NCBI GenBank assembly: GCA_021812985.1 | Contig: JAKAMG010000006.1 | Coordinates: forward strand, 1-64,000 | Reading direction: 5' to 3' | Length of the DNA: 64,000 nucleotides | DNA from: Bacteroidota bacterium | GTDB taxonomy: Bacteria; Bacteroidota; Ignavibacteria; Kryptoniales; JAKASW01 | Translations under genes and position numbers: made by a program | Notes under the pieces: generated by a model | What the model was told of the DNA's origin: nothing | Databases searched by the model: none | The model's input: the letters and a program-made list of their open reading frames with translations, nothing else | Shown here: positions 49,031 through 59,008 of the stretch, one piece after another | How positions within the stretch are numbered: position 1 is the first letter of the stretch | Layout of the letters: each line of letters opens with the position of its first letter

Positions 49031-50584
49031 ATGAAGACTTACTTCACGCATATCTTTCGCAGATTCATCGGGCTGCTCATATTCCTTGCAGCTCCCACAC
49101 TGGTCTTCGCCCAGCGGTACATCAACGTTCCTCCCGGCGATGGGACCCTCAACAGCGTGATAAGCGCGGACAGCCTGAACAGAATAGCGAATCCGACCTC
49201 GACATGGTACGTACTGCAGCGCGGGGAAAACGTAATCTACTATCTCTCTAACATTGTAAACCATTGGGGACCGACACCGCTTCAAATAATGTCCAGCGGG
49301 ACGGGGTCCCTCCCACGGATAATAGGAGGTCTACAAACCGGGGGCGTACAAGTCAATAAATTGTTCGTGGCTACCGAGAACCTTACTATCAGGAGTGTAT
49401 TCCTTTCAGGGTTGCCCGCGTCGGGTCCGGTTGACCAGCGTGTCATGGAATTGTCAGCTGATAGTATCACGGTCTGGCTAGACTCATGTCAGATTGATCT
49501 GGCCTGGCAATCGACGGTGCGCGTTAACAACGGCTTGTCGGTCGTCAAGCTGACCAACTGCACGGTGAGCAACATGTGCAACTACTATCCTTCAAACGGT
49601 CGGGTCGTCGACAACCGGGACATATCGATGGATACTCTGATCATCCAAAATTGCTCTATGTTCCGCGGGGTCATGCAGATATACCGCGGTTCAACAGGGT
49701 CTGTTAAATATGCTTTCATAAATCACAACACTTTCGATGAGTATTCAGGCCCGCTGTTTAACTTCAATCAGGCTGGGACGATTGTTTTCCAGAATAACCT
49801 TGTCGTCAATTGCGGCTTTGTCGGTAGAGACCCTTTATCCACCGGAAATCAACTACTCAGTGCGACTTACGGCGCCGACTCTGCGATGATAAGGAACAAC
49901 TGCTTTTATGCAGACACGGCTCTGCTGCAAAGCGGCTGGCCGGCGGACGTCTCTTTCGACCCGTGGTTCGACGACACTTTAAATTATTTCATTAATTTAT
50001 ACGGAACTGGTTCTACTAATATTGAGGCGCCGGTTAAGTTTGTTATGCAACCGAACGACATCACAGTCGATCCCTATCTTGTTTCAATCGACTCTATCGC
50101 AAAGTGGTACTGGACTGGCAACAACTCGGCCAGCCAGAACGTCAATCCAATAGAACAGGTGGACAGCATACAGCTTGTAAACTTCGAGTACAATAACGAT
50201 TCTCCAGCATATACGCTCGGTCTCGACGGCGAGCCTGTCGGTGCGCTGACCTGGTTCGGGATACCACTTCTTGGGATAAGGCAAGGTGGACTAGGGCATG
50301 TCCCCTCGGGTTTCGCGTTGATGCAGAATTATCCGAACCCATTCAATCCGACTACCACTATAACCTATGCACTGGCCAGTTCCGAAGATGTCGGAATTGT
50401 GATATATAGCGTACTGGGGCAGAAAATAAGGACCCTTTTCCATGGCAGACAGTCCTCCGGGAGCCACACAATTGTATGGGATGGTCTGGACCAGTTCGGT
50501 CGCCCGGCCGCGAGCGGCGTTTACATCTATAGGCTCGAGGCAGGGAACCGCAGCGTATCGAAGAAGATGCTCTTAATTAAGTAA
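49031..50584 (+). CDS. Secreted parallel beta-helix-like protein with T9SS type A sorting domain
   Basis: Start refined to ATG 49031 (MKTYFTHIFRRFIGLLIFLAAPTLVFAQ). Beta-helix-like turns; C-terminal MQNYPNPFNPTTTITYALASSEDVGIVIYSVLGQKIRTL...SGVYIYRLEAGNRSVSKKMLLIK. Confidence 0.87.
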   Translation: MKTYFTHIFRRFIGLLIFLAAPTLVFAQRYINVPPGDGTLNSVISADSLNRIANPTSTWYVLQRGENVIYYLSNIVNHWGPTPLQIMSSGTGSLPRIIGGLQTGGVQVNKLFVATENLTIRSVFLSGLPASGPVDQRVMELSADSITVWLDSCQIDLAWQSTVRVNNGLSVVKLTNCTVSNMCNYYPSNGRVVDNRDISMDTLIIQNCSMFRGVMQIYRGSTGSVKYAFINHNTFDEYSGPLFNFNQAGTIVFQNNLVVNCGFVGRDPLSTGNQLLSATYGADSAMIRNNCFYADTALLQSGWPADVSFDPWFDDTLNYFINLYGTGSTNIEAPVKFVMQPNDITVDPYLVSIDSIAKWYWTGNNSASQNVNPIEQVDSIQLVNFEYNNDSPAYTLGLDGEPVGALTWFGIPLLGIRQGGLGHVPSGFALMQNYPNPFNPTTTITYALASSEDVGIVIYSVLGQKIRTLFHGRQSSGSHTIVWDGLDQFGRPAASGVYIYRLEAGNRSVSKKMLLIK

Positions 50585-50627
50585 TTGATTGCGAAGTGCT
50601 ATCAGAAATGACAACCGAGAGGAGAAA

Positions 50628-51791
50628 ATGAAAAAAGAGATAAGCCTGTCGGATCCGAGTCCGCTCTATGCACAAGTAGAGAAGAACATACTTAGAAAAA
50701 TAAAGGAAGGAACGCTCAAGCCGGGAGATCAGATCGGCTCCTACAGCGAGCTGAGCAAGGAGTATTCCGTAAGCATCATTACCGTCAAAAGGGCCGTCTC
50801 AAACCTGATTAATAAAGGGGTCGTTTTTACACGCGTCGGCAAAGGGATGTACGTCGCTGAACCCGCGAAAGCGAAACTCGATTTGTCTAAACACAAGTCG
50901 ATCGGCGTGGTACTGCAGGATCTGGGGCATCCTTATTTTTCACTTGTGGTCCAGGGAATCGAAGAGAGAGCATATGAGCTCGGTTATAATCTCCTCATTT
51001 CCAATTCGTCCAACCGGATCGAGAAGGAAGAAAGCCAGATAGAGCATTTCAGGGACCTGGGGGTCGATGGACTGATCATCGCCTCGTTGTCGCTGCAGTA
51101 TAAAGCGACAGATCCCATTCGCAGACTGCACGACGAGGATTTCCCATATGTCATGGTTTCCTACATACACGAGCCGGAATACTGGTACGCCGGTACAAAT
51201 CAGGAACTCGGCGGTTACCTTGCCACTCAACATCTTGTCAGGATGGGATACAAATCGATCGGTTATCTGCATGTGGGAAAGAGCAATCTCCTCAGCGAGA
51301 TAAGAAAGAACGGATACTACAGGGCGTTGACCGAGAACGATATCGCGTTCGACTCTAGGTTCGTCTTCTATCTGGATGAAATGACAAACTCGTCTCCTGC
51401 CGACAGGTTTATGCTCGGCTACTCATTCGGCAAGAATTGGAAGGGTGTGCCTCACAAGCCCCAGGCTGTTTTCGTTTACAGCGACCTGGTTGCGTTGGGG
51501 CTTGAGAAGGGGCTCATGGAAGAAGGTGTATCTGTGCCTGACGACGTTGCCATTGTCGGGTTCGATGATATCGTGATGGCCGCGTACGCGAGCGTTCCGC
51601 TGACGACAGTCCGTCAGCCGGCTCAAAAGATCGGAAGAATGTCTGTGGATGTGATTCAGAAGCGGATTGATGGCACAGACGTCGGCAATCGAACAATCTT
51701 AAATCCGACTCTGGTCGTCAGGGAGTCCTCTGGCGCCCTTAAGAGGAGCCCCATGCAGGGGACCTCTGATCCGAAAGTCACAGTTCAGTAA
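50628..51791 (+). CDS. GntR-type winged-helix DNA-binding domain fused to LacI/GalR-type sugar-binding domain (AraR-like architecture)
   Basis: Start ATG 50628. SPLYAQVEKNILRKIKEGTLKPGDQIGSYSELSKEYSVSIITVKRAVSNLINKGVVFTRVGKGMYV then SIGVVLQDLGHPYFSLVVQGIEERAYELGYNLLISNSS...DDVAIVGFDDIVMAAYASVPLTTVRQP. Confidence 0.95.
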   Translation: MKKEISLSDPSPLYAQVEKNILRKIKEGTLKPGDQIGSYSELSKEYSVSIITVKRAVSNLINKGVVFTRVGKGMYVAEPAKAKLDLSKHKSIGVVLQDLGHPYFSLVVQGIEERAYELGYNLLISNSSNRIEKEESQIEHFRDLGVDGLIIASLSLQYKATDPIRRLHDEDFPYVMVSYIHEPEYWYAGTNQELGGYLATQHLVRMGYKSIGYLHVGKSNLLSEIRKNGYYRALTENDIAFDSRFVFYLDEMTNSSPADRFMLGYSFGKNWKGVPHKPQAVFVYSDLVALGLEKGLMEEGVSVPDDVAIVGFDDIVMAAYASVPLTTVRQPAQKIGRMSVDVIQKRIDGTDVGNRTILNPTLVVRESSGALKRSPMQGTSDPKVTVQ

Positions 51792-51824
51792 AGAAGAAGA
51801 CCTTACAGGGAGCGCCGGGCAGGT

Positions 51825-53609
51825 ATGCTTTATCCAATAAGTAACACCTTCAGGGAGATCCTTAACGTTGATCCTTTTTGGAAATTCGCCATCGATCCGG
51901 AGAAATCGGGGGAAGGACAACTCTGGCAAAACGATTTTGAGAGTGGCATAGAGATCGCCGTTCCAGGGAGCTGGAACGAGCAGCTTGAAGAAAGTGGTCT
52001 ACTCCATTATGTCGGGCTCGCATGGTACTCGAAGAAGATATTCATACCCGAACACTTCGCGGGGAAGAGAATCTGGGTGCGTCTCGGATCAGCAGATTTC
52101 TCATCCAAGGTGTGGGTTAACGGAGCCGTCGTAGGCGAAGGACCTTTTGGATTTCTTCCCGTTGAGTGCGAGATAACTGAATTTGTCAGGTGTGGTGCTG
52201 ACAATTTGTTCGTCATCTCGGTCAGCAATGAGCTTAACGACGCCTCCATTCCACAGGGCATCACGTCTGAGCATTACACTGCCGAGAACCGGCTGAGGGA
52301 GGAGACTAACCCTCCAGCTCGCTTCGACTTCTCTCCATTCGGCGGAATCAACCGACCCGTCGTGATCTATACGACGCCTCTCAACTTCATTGAAAAGGTT
52401 GCTGTGACGACAAGAGTGGAGCTTCCAGGTACAGGAAGGGTCAGGATCGCAGCTCATTCGGGGCTCAGGAAGGCGGGCATCTCAGCTGAGATAACCGACA
52501 AATCGGGCATTGTCGTCGCCGCGTCGGGCCTTAAGGATATTGGAACCCCCACCGAACTTGAGATAGTGAATTGCCGTTTCTGGTCAAATAATCTCCCGTA
52601 CTTGTACAATCTGCGAATACGTCTCTATGAAAATGGAAAGACTTGTGACGAGTATTCCATGGATATCGGCGTGAGGGAAGTTACTGTCGAGGGTGACAGA
52701 CTCCTTCTAAACGGGGAGGAGATATTTCTTAGAGGTTTCGGCAAACATGAGGATTTCCCGGTGGCAGGGCGGGGGTTCTTTCCGCCCTTGACCGTCAAAG
52801 ATTTCGCTTTGATGCAGTGGACTAATTCAAATTCATTTAGGACATCTCACTATCCATACTCCGAGGAGGTATTGTCTTACGCGGATCGAAAGGGAATGCT
52901 CGTCATATCGGAGGCGCCCGCGGTCAGCCTGGATTTGCGGCATGCCACCCAGCAATTGCTTGATAATCACAAGCTATTCATCGAAAAGATGGTAGAGCGG
53001 GACCGTAATCACCCAAGCGTCATCATATGGTCAGTGGGCAACGAACCGAACATCGTTGGAGACGAAGGATACTATAACGGTAGCGGGAGAAATTATTGGA
53101 AGGACGTGTTTAGCTTCACCAGAGGCCTCGACCCGTCCCGTCCCATTACGGTCCCAAATTGTTCGAGAGCCGGCGTCGATGATCCGGTGTTCGAGTTCTC
53201 AGATATCCTGTCCATAAACAGGTACTACGGTTGGTATGAATATCCCGGCAATGTAAGGCTAGCCATAGAGAAGCTGTCTTCGGAAATGGAGGAACTCCAC
53301 TCAAAGTATCAGAAGCCCATCCTGGTCACCGAATTCGGGGCGGACAGTCTTGCAGGGAGTCATTCCACCTCTATGCAAATGTTCACGGAGGAATATCAGT
53401 CTGCCCTTATTGAGGCTTACATCAAGTGCATTGAATCGATTCCATACACGGTAGGTGAAATGGTCTGGAATTTTGCTGACTTCAGGACTCCTCAGCACTT
53501 CAGACGGGTGGTTCTCAACCTTAAGGGAGTGTTTACCCGGAACCGTGAACCAAAACTTTCGGCCTACAAACTGAAAGAAATGTGGGGTAAGGGGCGAAAA
53601 CAGCCTTAG
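51825..53609 (+). CDS. Glycoside hydrolase family 2 (beta-glucuronidase/beta-galactosidase-like)
   Basis: RGFGKHEDFPVAGRGF, SFRTSHYPYSEEVLSYADRKGMLVISEAPAV, HPSVIIWSVGNEPN (acid/base Glu), PILVTEFGADSL (nucleophile Glu). Confidence 0.94.
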   Translation: MLYPISNTFREILNVDPFWKFAIDPEKSGEGQLWQNDFESGIEIAVPGSWNEQLEESGLLHYVGLAWYSKKIFIPEHFAGKRIWVRLGSADFSSKVWVNGAVVGEGPFGFLPVECEITEFVRCGADNLFVISVSNELNDASIPQGITSEHYTAENRLREETNPPARFDFSPFGGINRPVVIYTTPLNFIEKVAVTTRVELPGTGRVRIAAHSGLRKAGISAEITDKSGIVVAASGLKDIGTPTELEIVNCRFWSNNLPYLYNLRIRLYENGKTCDEYSMDIGVREVTVEGDRLLLNGEEIFLRGFGKHEDFPVAGRGFFPPLTVKDFALMQWTNSNSFRTSHYPYSEEVLSYADRKGMLVISEAPAVSLDLRHATQQLLDNHKLFIEKMVERDRNHPSVIIWSVGNEPNIVGDEGYYNGSGRNYWKDVFSFTRGLDPSRPITVPNCSRAGVDDPVFEFSDILSINRYYGWYEYPGNVRLAIEKLSSEMEELHSKYQKPILVTEFGADSLAGSHSTSMQMFTEEYQSALIEAYIKCIESIPYTVGEMVWNFADFRTPQHFRRVVLNLKGVFTRNREPKLSAYKLKEMWGKGRKQP

Positions 53610-53652
53610 CTGCTTTTTTCTCCCACGCCACACACTTCCGAGGAGATCAGAA

Positions 53653-55353
53653 TTGTTCTTCGGACTATCGCTAGCGGATTGGCTTGTAGTCGTCGCATAC
53701 GTCCTTGTCGTGGTCGCCTTGGGTTGGTGGACGACACGAAGAGTCAGGACGGGGGGGGACTATTTCATGGCGGGGCGCAGGGGCAATAAGATCGCAATGA
53801 TAGCTAATGCCTTGGGCGCGGGAACTCACACTGATCAGGCCATAGCTGTAGCCGGGGCAGCCTACCAGCTGGGGCTCGCTGGGATTTGGTATCAATGGGT
53901 GTACCTGTTTGTGACCCCTTTTTTCTGGATACTCGCGCCTGTGTACAGAAGGCTCCGTTACGTGACCACTGCAGATTTTTATGAAGAGAGGTTCGGCTCG
54001 AAGCTTTCCAATGCCTATGTGGCGATGGCTCTTCTTTATTTTGCGATGGATTTGGGGCTGATACTAAAAGGCACCGCCCTGGCAATCAGCGCCATAACCG
54101 GTGGGCAGATACCAACGGAAACGGTAATAATGTTCATCGTCATCTTCTTCCTGACCTACAGTGTCCTCGGCGGACTCACATCAGCCCTTTCGCTCAATCT
54201 GTTGCAAGGCGTCTTCATACTCGTCCTTTCTTTCCTTCTTATTCCATTCGCGCTGGCACGTGGTGGGGGGATTGCGGTCATCAGAGAAAAGCTTCCTGAG
54301 TTCATGTTTAGTTTCGTGGCTCCCCATGAAGTAACCCTCTTTTTCATCGTGATGATAGTCATAAACGGTCTTGTAGGCATCGTAGCCCAGCCGCACCACA
54401 TGGCGATCGCCGGTTCCGGCAAGACTGAGAATAGTTGTAGGATGGGTTGGACCTATGGAACGTTCACGAAGAGGATTGCTACCCTCGGCTGGGCTTTCGT
54501 GGGCGTCTTTGCAGCGGCTCTCTTCCCGGGATTAACGGACAAAAGCAGGGAGCTTGCGTTTGGAATCGCAGTCAAGAATTTACTCCCGGTCGGGCTCGTC
54601 GGACTGATGGTTGCTGCCATGACAGCTGCAGTCCTTCCGGTGTGCCATAATTATATGGTATCCGGCTCCGCTCTTTTTACCCGGAACATCTTTAGGAAAT
54701 ATTTTAGATCGACCGTCTCCAATCGCGAGGAACTCAGGATCGCGCGCTCTGCTTCAGTGGTTATCATACTTGCTGGTGTCGTTATCGCGTTGACTATCCC
54801 GAGCATTGTGAAGGGGCTGATCCTTCAGATGTTTCTGACTTCTTATTTTGGAATATCCTTTTACATGGGAATAATGTGGAGAAGAGCTAACCGGTACGGC
54901 GTGTGGGCGAGCGTGGGTGCCGCGTTCATCACCAACCTTCTAGTCGGTCCATATCTTCCCTTCGGGCTGCATCTCGGCGTGCCTTACCAGATCGCGCTCT
55001 TTCTTCCGGCGGGGTTTGCAGCACTGATTGCGGTGAGCATCATGACGAAGCCTGAACCTGATGACAAATTAGATGCTGTTTACGCGCTTCTTCACACTCC
55101 GGTCGGTGAAGAGGACCGGTTGAAGTTAAAGGGAATCGAGATGAAGTACGAGGGCGATTCCAGACCGGATGAGGAAGTATCTGACGTGGCGCTTGAGGAT
55201 AGAGGTCATAGCCTGCTCCTTGTCGATTTCCTTAGTCTTGGAAAGAAATTCTCGTTCAAACGGTACAGAATCGACCTTGAAGGTTTTGGCTTGGCTCTCT
55301 TGTTTGTTCTCGGAATCTTTGCTGTGGGATTAATAACTGCTTCAATTCGCTGA
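53653..55353 (+). CDS. Sodium:solute symporter (SSS) family transporter
   Basis: DWLVVVAYVLVVVALGWWTTRRVRTGGDYFMAGRRGNKIAMIANALGAGTHTDQAIAVAGAAYQLGLAGIWYQW; multi-TM; TTG start. Confidence 0.95.
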   Translation: MFFGLSLADWLVVVAYVLVVVALGWWTTRRVRTGGDYFMAGRRGNKIAMIANALGAGTHTDQAIAVAGAAYQLGLAGIWYQWVYLFVTPFFWILAPVYRRLRYVTTADFYEERFGSKLSNAYVAMALLYFAMDLGLILKGTALAISAITGGQIPTETVIMFIVIFFLTYSVLGGLTSALSLNLLQGVFILVLSFLLIPFALARGGGIAVIREKLPEFMFSFVAPHEVTLFFIVMIVINGLVGIVAQPHHMAIAGSGKTENSCRMGWTYGTFTKRIATLGWAFVGVFAAALFPGLTDKSRELAFGIAVKNLLPVGLVGLMVAAMTAAVLPVCHNYMVSGSALFTRNIFRKYFRSTVSNREELRIARSASVVIILAGVVIALTIPSIVKGLILQMFLTSYFGISFYMGIMWRRANRYGVWASVGAAFITNLLVGPYLPFGLHLGVPYQIALFLPAGFAALIAVSIMTKPEPDDKLDAVYALLHTPVGEEDRLKLKGIEMKYEGDSRPDEEVSDVALEDRGHSLLLVDFLSLGKKFSFKRYRIDLEGFGLALLFVLGIFAVGLITASIR

Positions 55354-55385
55354 ACTTGTTCTGCAAATCGCAATAGAGAAAGTAG

Positions 55386-56648
55386 ATGGATACGATGGTC
55401 GGATCATTTAAGTTTTCGGCGTTTGTCCTCTCCCTGACGTTGGCGTTGGTCTGGAGCGTCAAAGCGGATCAGAATCCCGATAGCGTCAAAAGTAATGTCA
55501 GAAATCAGATTGCAGAGTTGGCCGACTACGCCTGTCGGACCATTCTAAATCCTGAAGGCGAATCGAGATGCGATTACAATATTGCTCTGGGTAAGTGGCT
55601 CCCATACGAGCCGGCTTGGCACACGGGACAAGTCATAAACGGTTTAATCGACGCATTCAGGCTGACGGGTGACTCAACTTATCTCGACTACGCGAAGAAG
55701 GCTGGCGACTGGTGGTGTGGCTTGAAAATACAGGGCAATCCCAGGCTGGATGGTCTCGTCAAAGCTGTCCACGGCGATTTCGTGGGGGACTACATAATCT
55801 TCTCGACGATTTCTGATGGCACACCCGGGTTATTTAAGCTGTTTAGGGTCACCGGCGACAGTGAGTACGCTCAGATACCAACGGATGCTGGAAGATGGAT
55901 GCTAAGGAATATGTATATTCCCGCGGATGGAATGTTTTATGACGCTGTCAGCGTGAAGACCGGCGAAGTCATGAAACATTGGAGCCCGTTCTGGCCTGGA
56001 AAAAAGAATCAGAAGCTGGATGACGTGGCCAGACCAAACAACGAGGGCTCTCTCTTCCTTGACATGTATAGGTTTACAAATGATGAACGCTACAGGAGAG
56101 TGTTTCTTGAAATCTGTAACAGCCTGGTTGATAAGGAAGGGAAGGAAGGGCTCTGGATGCAATTCACTCCTAATAACATAGCGGACAGTTCTTTTCATCC
56201 GAGGTTCAATCTGTGGTACGCCGAATCGCTCATAAACGGATATGAGCTCACGAAGAATCTCAGATATCTAGAGGCTGCCAGGAAGACACTCAAGACCTAT
56301 CAAAAGGCGCAACAGAAGGACGGTACGATCTACTACAAGAATTATCTTGATGGAAGATTCGAAAAAGGGTCAATCGCCGGTTCAGCTGTAGCCTTTGCGG
56401 GAATTCTCTGGATGAGAATAGATAAGGAGAGCAACTCGCATGAATTCCATGAAAACATTGAACGATCGTATGAGTGGATCTCCCATAATTTCTTCTCTTA
56501 TGATCATCCCGATACTAATTTGCGGGGAGGGGTGATTGACATCGCGATAAGAAGCAAGGCGGGGAAAGTCTGGATAACCCAGAGAGATTTAGGGACGATA
56601 TTCGCTCTGAGGTTCCTGGTAGATTACTATCGCTATCGTTTTGAGTAA
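55386..56648 (+). CDS. Secreted six-hairpin (alpha/alpha toroid) glycosidase-like protein
   Basis: Signal peptide; AWHTGQVINGLIDAFRLTGDSTYLDYAKKAGDWWCGLKI..., AESLINGYELTKNLRYLEAARKTLKTYQKAQQKDGTIYY. Confidence 0.78.
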   Translation: MDTMVGSFKFSAFVLSLTLALVWSVKADQNPDSVKSNVRNQIAELADYACRTILNPEGESRCDYNIALGKWLPYEPAWHTGQVINGLIDAFRLTGDSTYLDYAKKAGDWWCGLKIQGNPRLDGLVKAVHGDFVGDYIIFSTISDGTPGLFKLFRVTGDSEYAQIPTDAGRWMLRNMYIPADGMFYDAVSVKTGEVMKHWSPFWPGKKNQKLDDVARPNNEGSLFLDMYRFTNDERYRRVFLEICNSLVDKEGKEGLWMQFTPNNIADSSFHPRFNLWYAESLINGYELTKNLRYLEAARKTLKTYQKAQQKDGTIYYKNYLDGRFEKGSIAGSAVAFAGILWMRIDKESNSHEFHENIERSYEWISHNFFSYDHPDTNLRGGVIDIAIRSKAGKVWITQRDLGTIFALRFLVDYYRYRFE

Positions 56649-57477
56649 GCCTTGCGTAAAGTCGGAAAGCAATCATCGGATCATGGAACCATCTGCTGAT
56701 TCAAAACTTCCGGATCGCACTTTCGGTAAATTAAAAGTTGAGATTGCCGATGGGCGCAGGGAGATGGGGGAGCGAGCCGCTCATCATATCGAAGCCCGAA
56801 TAAATAATCTCCTCGGTGGCCAAGCCGTGGTGAGAATGGCTTTTTCGGGATCAACGGCTCTTTATGATACGTTCCGTTACTTGATTTCTGAATGTGACGT
56901 AGAGTGGGAGCGAGTGACGGCGTTCCAGGTCGATGAATTCATTGGGTTAGCCAGGAACTCTTCCCGGCTGTACCAGGCTTATCTTGACGAATACCTGTTC
57001 AGCAAGGTCAGGCTCGGGCGGGTGTTCCGAATAAACGCGCACGCACCAAACGTGCCTGATGAATGCAGAAGATACGGGGATCTGGTAAGTGCCGCTCCCA
57101 TTGACATTCTATTCTTGGAGGTTGGAGAGAATGGGCATTTAGCATCGAACGATCCGGCGACGGCAGACTTTGGAGACCCGGAGTTCGTGAAGGTCTCTAA
57201 ACTTGACGGCATTAGCCGCAGGCAGCAGGTCAACGACGGTCGATTTGAAAAGTTAAGAGCTGTGCCGCGGTTTGCTTATACACTTACCATTCCGGCGCTT
57301 TTTGCCGCCTCGCACATTCTTGCCTGTGCTCCTGGGATAAGAAAGGCCGAGGCGGTTAGGTGTACCCTCATTGATCCTGTCAGCGAGGCATGTCCATCGA
57401 CGGTACTTACCCGTCATGAGGACGCGACGCTGTTTCTGGATAATGACTCCGCGTCGCTTGTGGACTTCGTGGATTGA
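56641..57477 (+). CDS. NagB/glucosamine-6-phosphate isomerase-like (6PGL/GNPDA fold) protein
   Basis: VRMAFSGSTALYDTFRYLI, VTAFQVDEFIGLARNSSRLYQAYLDEYLF, IDILFLEVGENGHLASNDP correspond to GNPDA motifs. ATG 56683 is an alternative start. Confidence 0.8.
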   Translation: MSKPCVKSESNHRIMEPSADSKLPDRTFGKLKVEIADGRREMGERAAHHIEARINNLLGGQAVVRMAFSGSTALYDTFRYLISECDVEWERVTAFQVDEFIGLARNSSRLYQAYLDEYLFSKVRLGRVFRINAHAPNVPDECRRYGDLVSAAPIDILFLEVGENGHLASNDPATADFGDPEFVKVSKLDGISRRQQVNDGRFEKLRAVPRFAYTLTIPALFAASHILACAPGIRKAEAVRCTLIDPVSEACPSTVLTRHEDATLFLDNDSASLVDFVD

Positions 57478-57544
57478 TGGCGAGCGTTGTCGGGCCGGAC
57501 AAGGAGGACTTCCAGGTGTCAGCTCAAGATGAGGACAATAAACG

Positions 57545-59008
57545 TTGAAAACAGCGATCCTTTTCGTCATACTCATCTCTTCCTTTTTGCGCGCTCAAAC
57601 CGGAACGGCAGTCAATGTCACACAGTTTGGAGCCAGGGGGGATGGTGTTACGCTCAACACCGCAGCTATCCAGCATGGGATCGACAGCGTATCGTTGAAA
57701 GGAGGGACACTTTATTTTCCTCCCGGTTCGTACCTAACGGGGTCATTGTACCTGAAATCTAACGTGTGTATCTGGATAGAAACGGGTGCTACAATCCTTG
57801 GTAGCGGGAACATACTGGATTATGACTCTCATATTCCGAATCTAAGATCTTACAATGATGCGTTTCTCCGGTACAGCCTCTTTTACTCCGAAGGGGAAAA
57901 GAACATTTCAATAGTCGGAAGGGGGACAATCGACGGCCAGGGCGCTCTGTTCAAGGTGAAAACAAAAAAGAAACCGGCTCGGTACGAAGACAGACCATTC
58001 ATAATTCGTTTTGTGGAATGTAAGAACGTCGTCGTCAGCGGCGTAACAATGAAGAACTCTGCTATGTGGATGCAACAGTACCTCGCATGCGACCAACTCA
58101 GGATCGAGGGGATCTCAGTCTTTAACCATGCCAACCAGAACAACGATATGATGGACATTGATGGCTGCAAGAACGTCATAATTTCAGGTTGTTACGGTGA
58201 TACAGACGATGACGGGATAGTGCTTAAGAGCACGAGCGAATTTCCCGATGAAAACATTTCAGTGAGCAATTGCGTCGTAAGCAGCCACTGCAACGCGCTC
58301 AAACTTGGCACGGAGTCTATCGGAGGTTTCAAGAATATCAGTATCTCAAACATTATTGTGAAACCGTCTATTGTCGACTCAGCGATATTCGGATGCCCCG
58401 GTGGGATTTCAGGAATAACCATTACTGAGGTAGACGGGGGGACTCTTGATGGGGTCAGCGTCTCGGGTGTTGTCATGGATGGTCCGCGGGTGCCGATATT
58501 CATTCGGCTTGGTGACGTCGGAAGAGGTGTTGCCGGAAGCCAAGGTAAAAATGCGATCGGAAAGCTTGAAAATGTTTCGATTCGAGACGTCTTGGCGACA
58601 AACGTGAAATCGATCGGATGTTCGATAACCGGTTTGCCTGGTCATCCCGTCAAGGGGATTACACTCAGCGGGATCAGAATCACATTTGCAGGTGGTGTGC
58701 TGAGCGACACTTCCCTCGGATTACCTGATGAACTCGCGAGCCACTATCCTGAAGGCACAATGTGGGGAGAACTCCCCGCTTACGGCTTCTTCGTCAGACA
58801 CGCTGAGGACATTTCGTTCAGCAACGTCGAGCTGCGATATCGCAGAAGGGACGAACGGCCGCCCGTGTATTGCGATGATGTCAACGGTTTCAAAGCCGCC
58901 GGAATTTCGGCCGAGCTTCCATCGGGAAGGATAGAAGTGTTTAAACTCATCAATGTCGAAAACGCGGTTATAACATCATCGGAACCAATGCGGCGCTATT
59001 CACGGTGA
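57545..59008 (+). CDS. GH28 (polygalacturonase-like) family protein
   Basis: NVTQFGARGDGVTLNTAAIQHGIDSVSLKGGTLYFPPGSYLTGSLYLKSNVCIWIETGATILGS; beta-helix with NNDMMDIDGCKNVIISGCYGDTDDDGIVLKS. Confidence 0.92.
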   Translation: MKTAILFVILISSFLRAQTGTAVNVTQFGARGDGVTLNTAAIQHGIDSVSLKGGTLYFPPGSYLTGSLYLKSNVCIWIETGATILGSGNILDYDSHIPNLRSYNDAFLRYSLFYSEGEKNISIVGRGTIDGQGALFKVKTKKKPARYEDRPFIIRFVECKNVVVSGVTMKNSAMWMQQYLACDQLRIEGISVFNHANQNNDMMDIDGCKNVIISGCYGDTDDDGIVLKSTSEFPDENISVSNCVVSSHCNALKLGTESIGGFKNISISNIIVKPSIVDSAIFGCPGGISGITITEVDGGTLDGVSVSGVVMDGPRVPIFIRLGDVGRGVAGSQGKNAIGKLENVSIRDVLATNVKSIGCSITGLPGHPVKGITLSGIRITFAGGVLSDTSLGLPDELASHYPEGTMWGELPAYGFFVRHAEDISFSNVELRYRRRDERPPVYCDDVNGFKAAGISAELPSGRIEVFKLINVENAVITSSEPMRRYSR

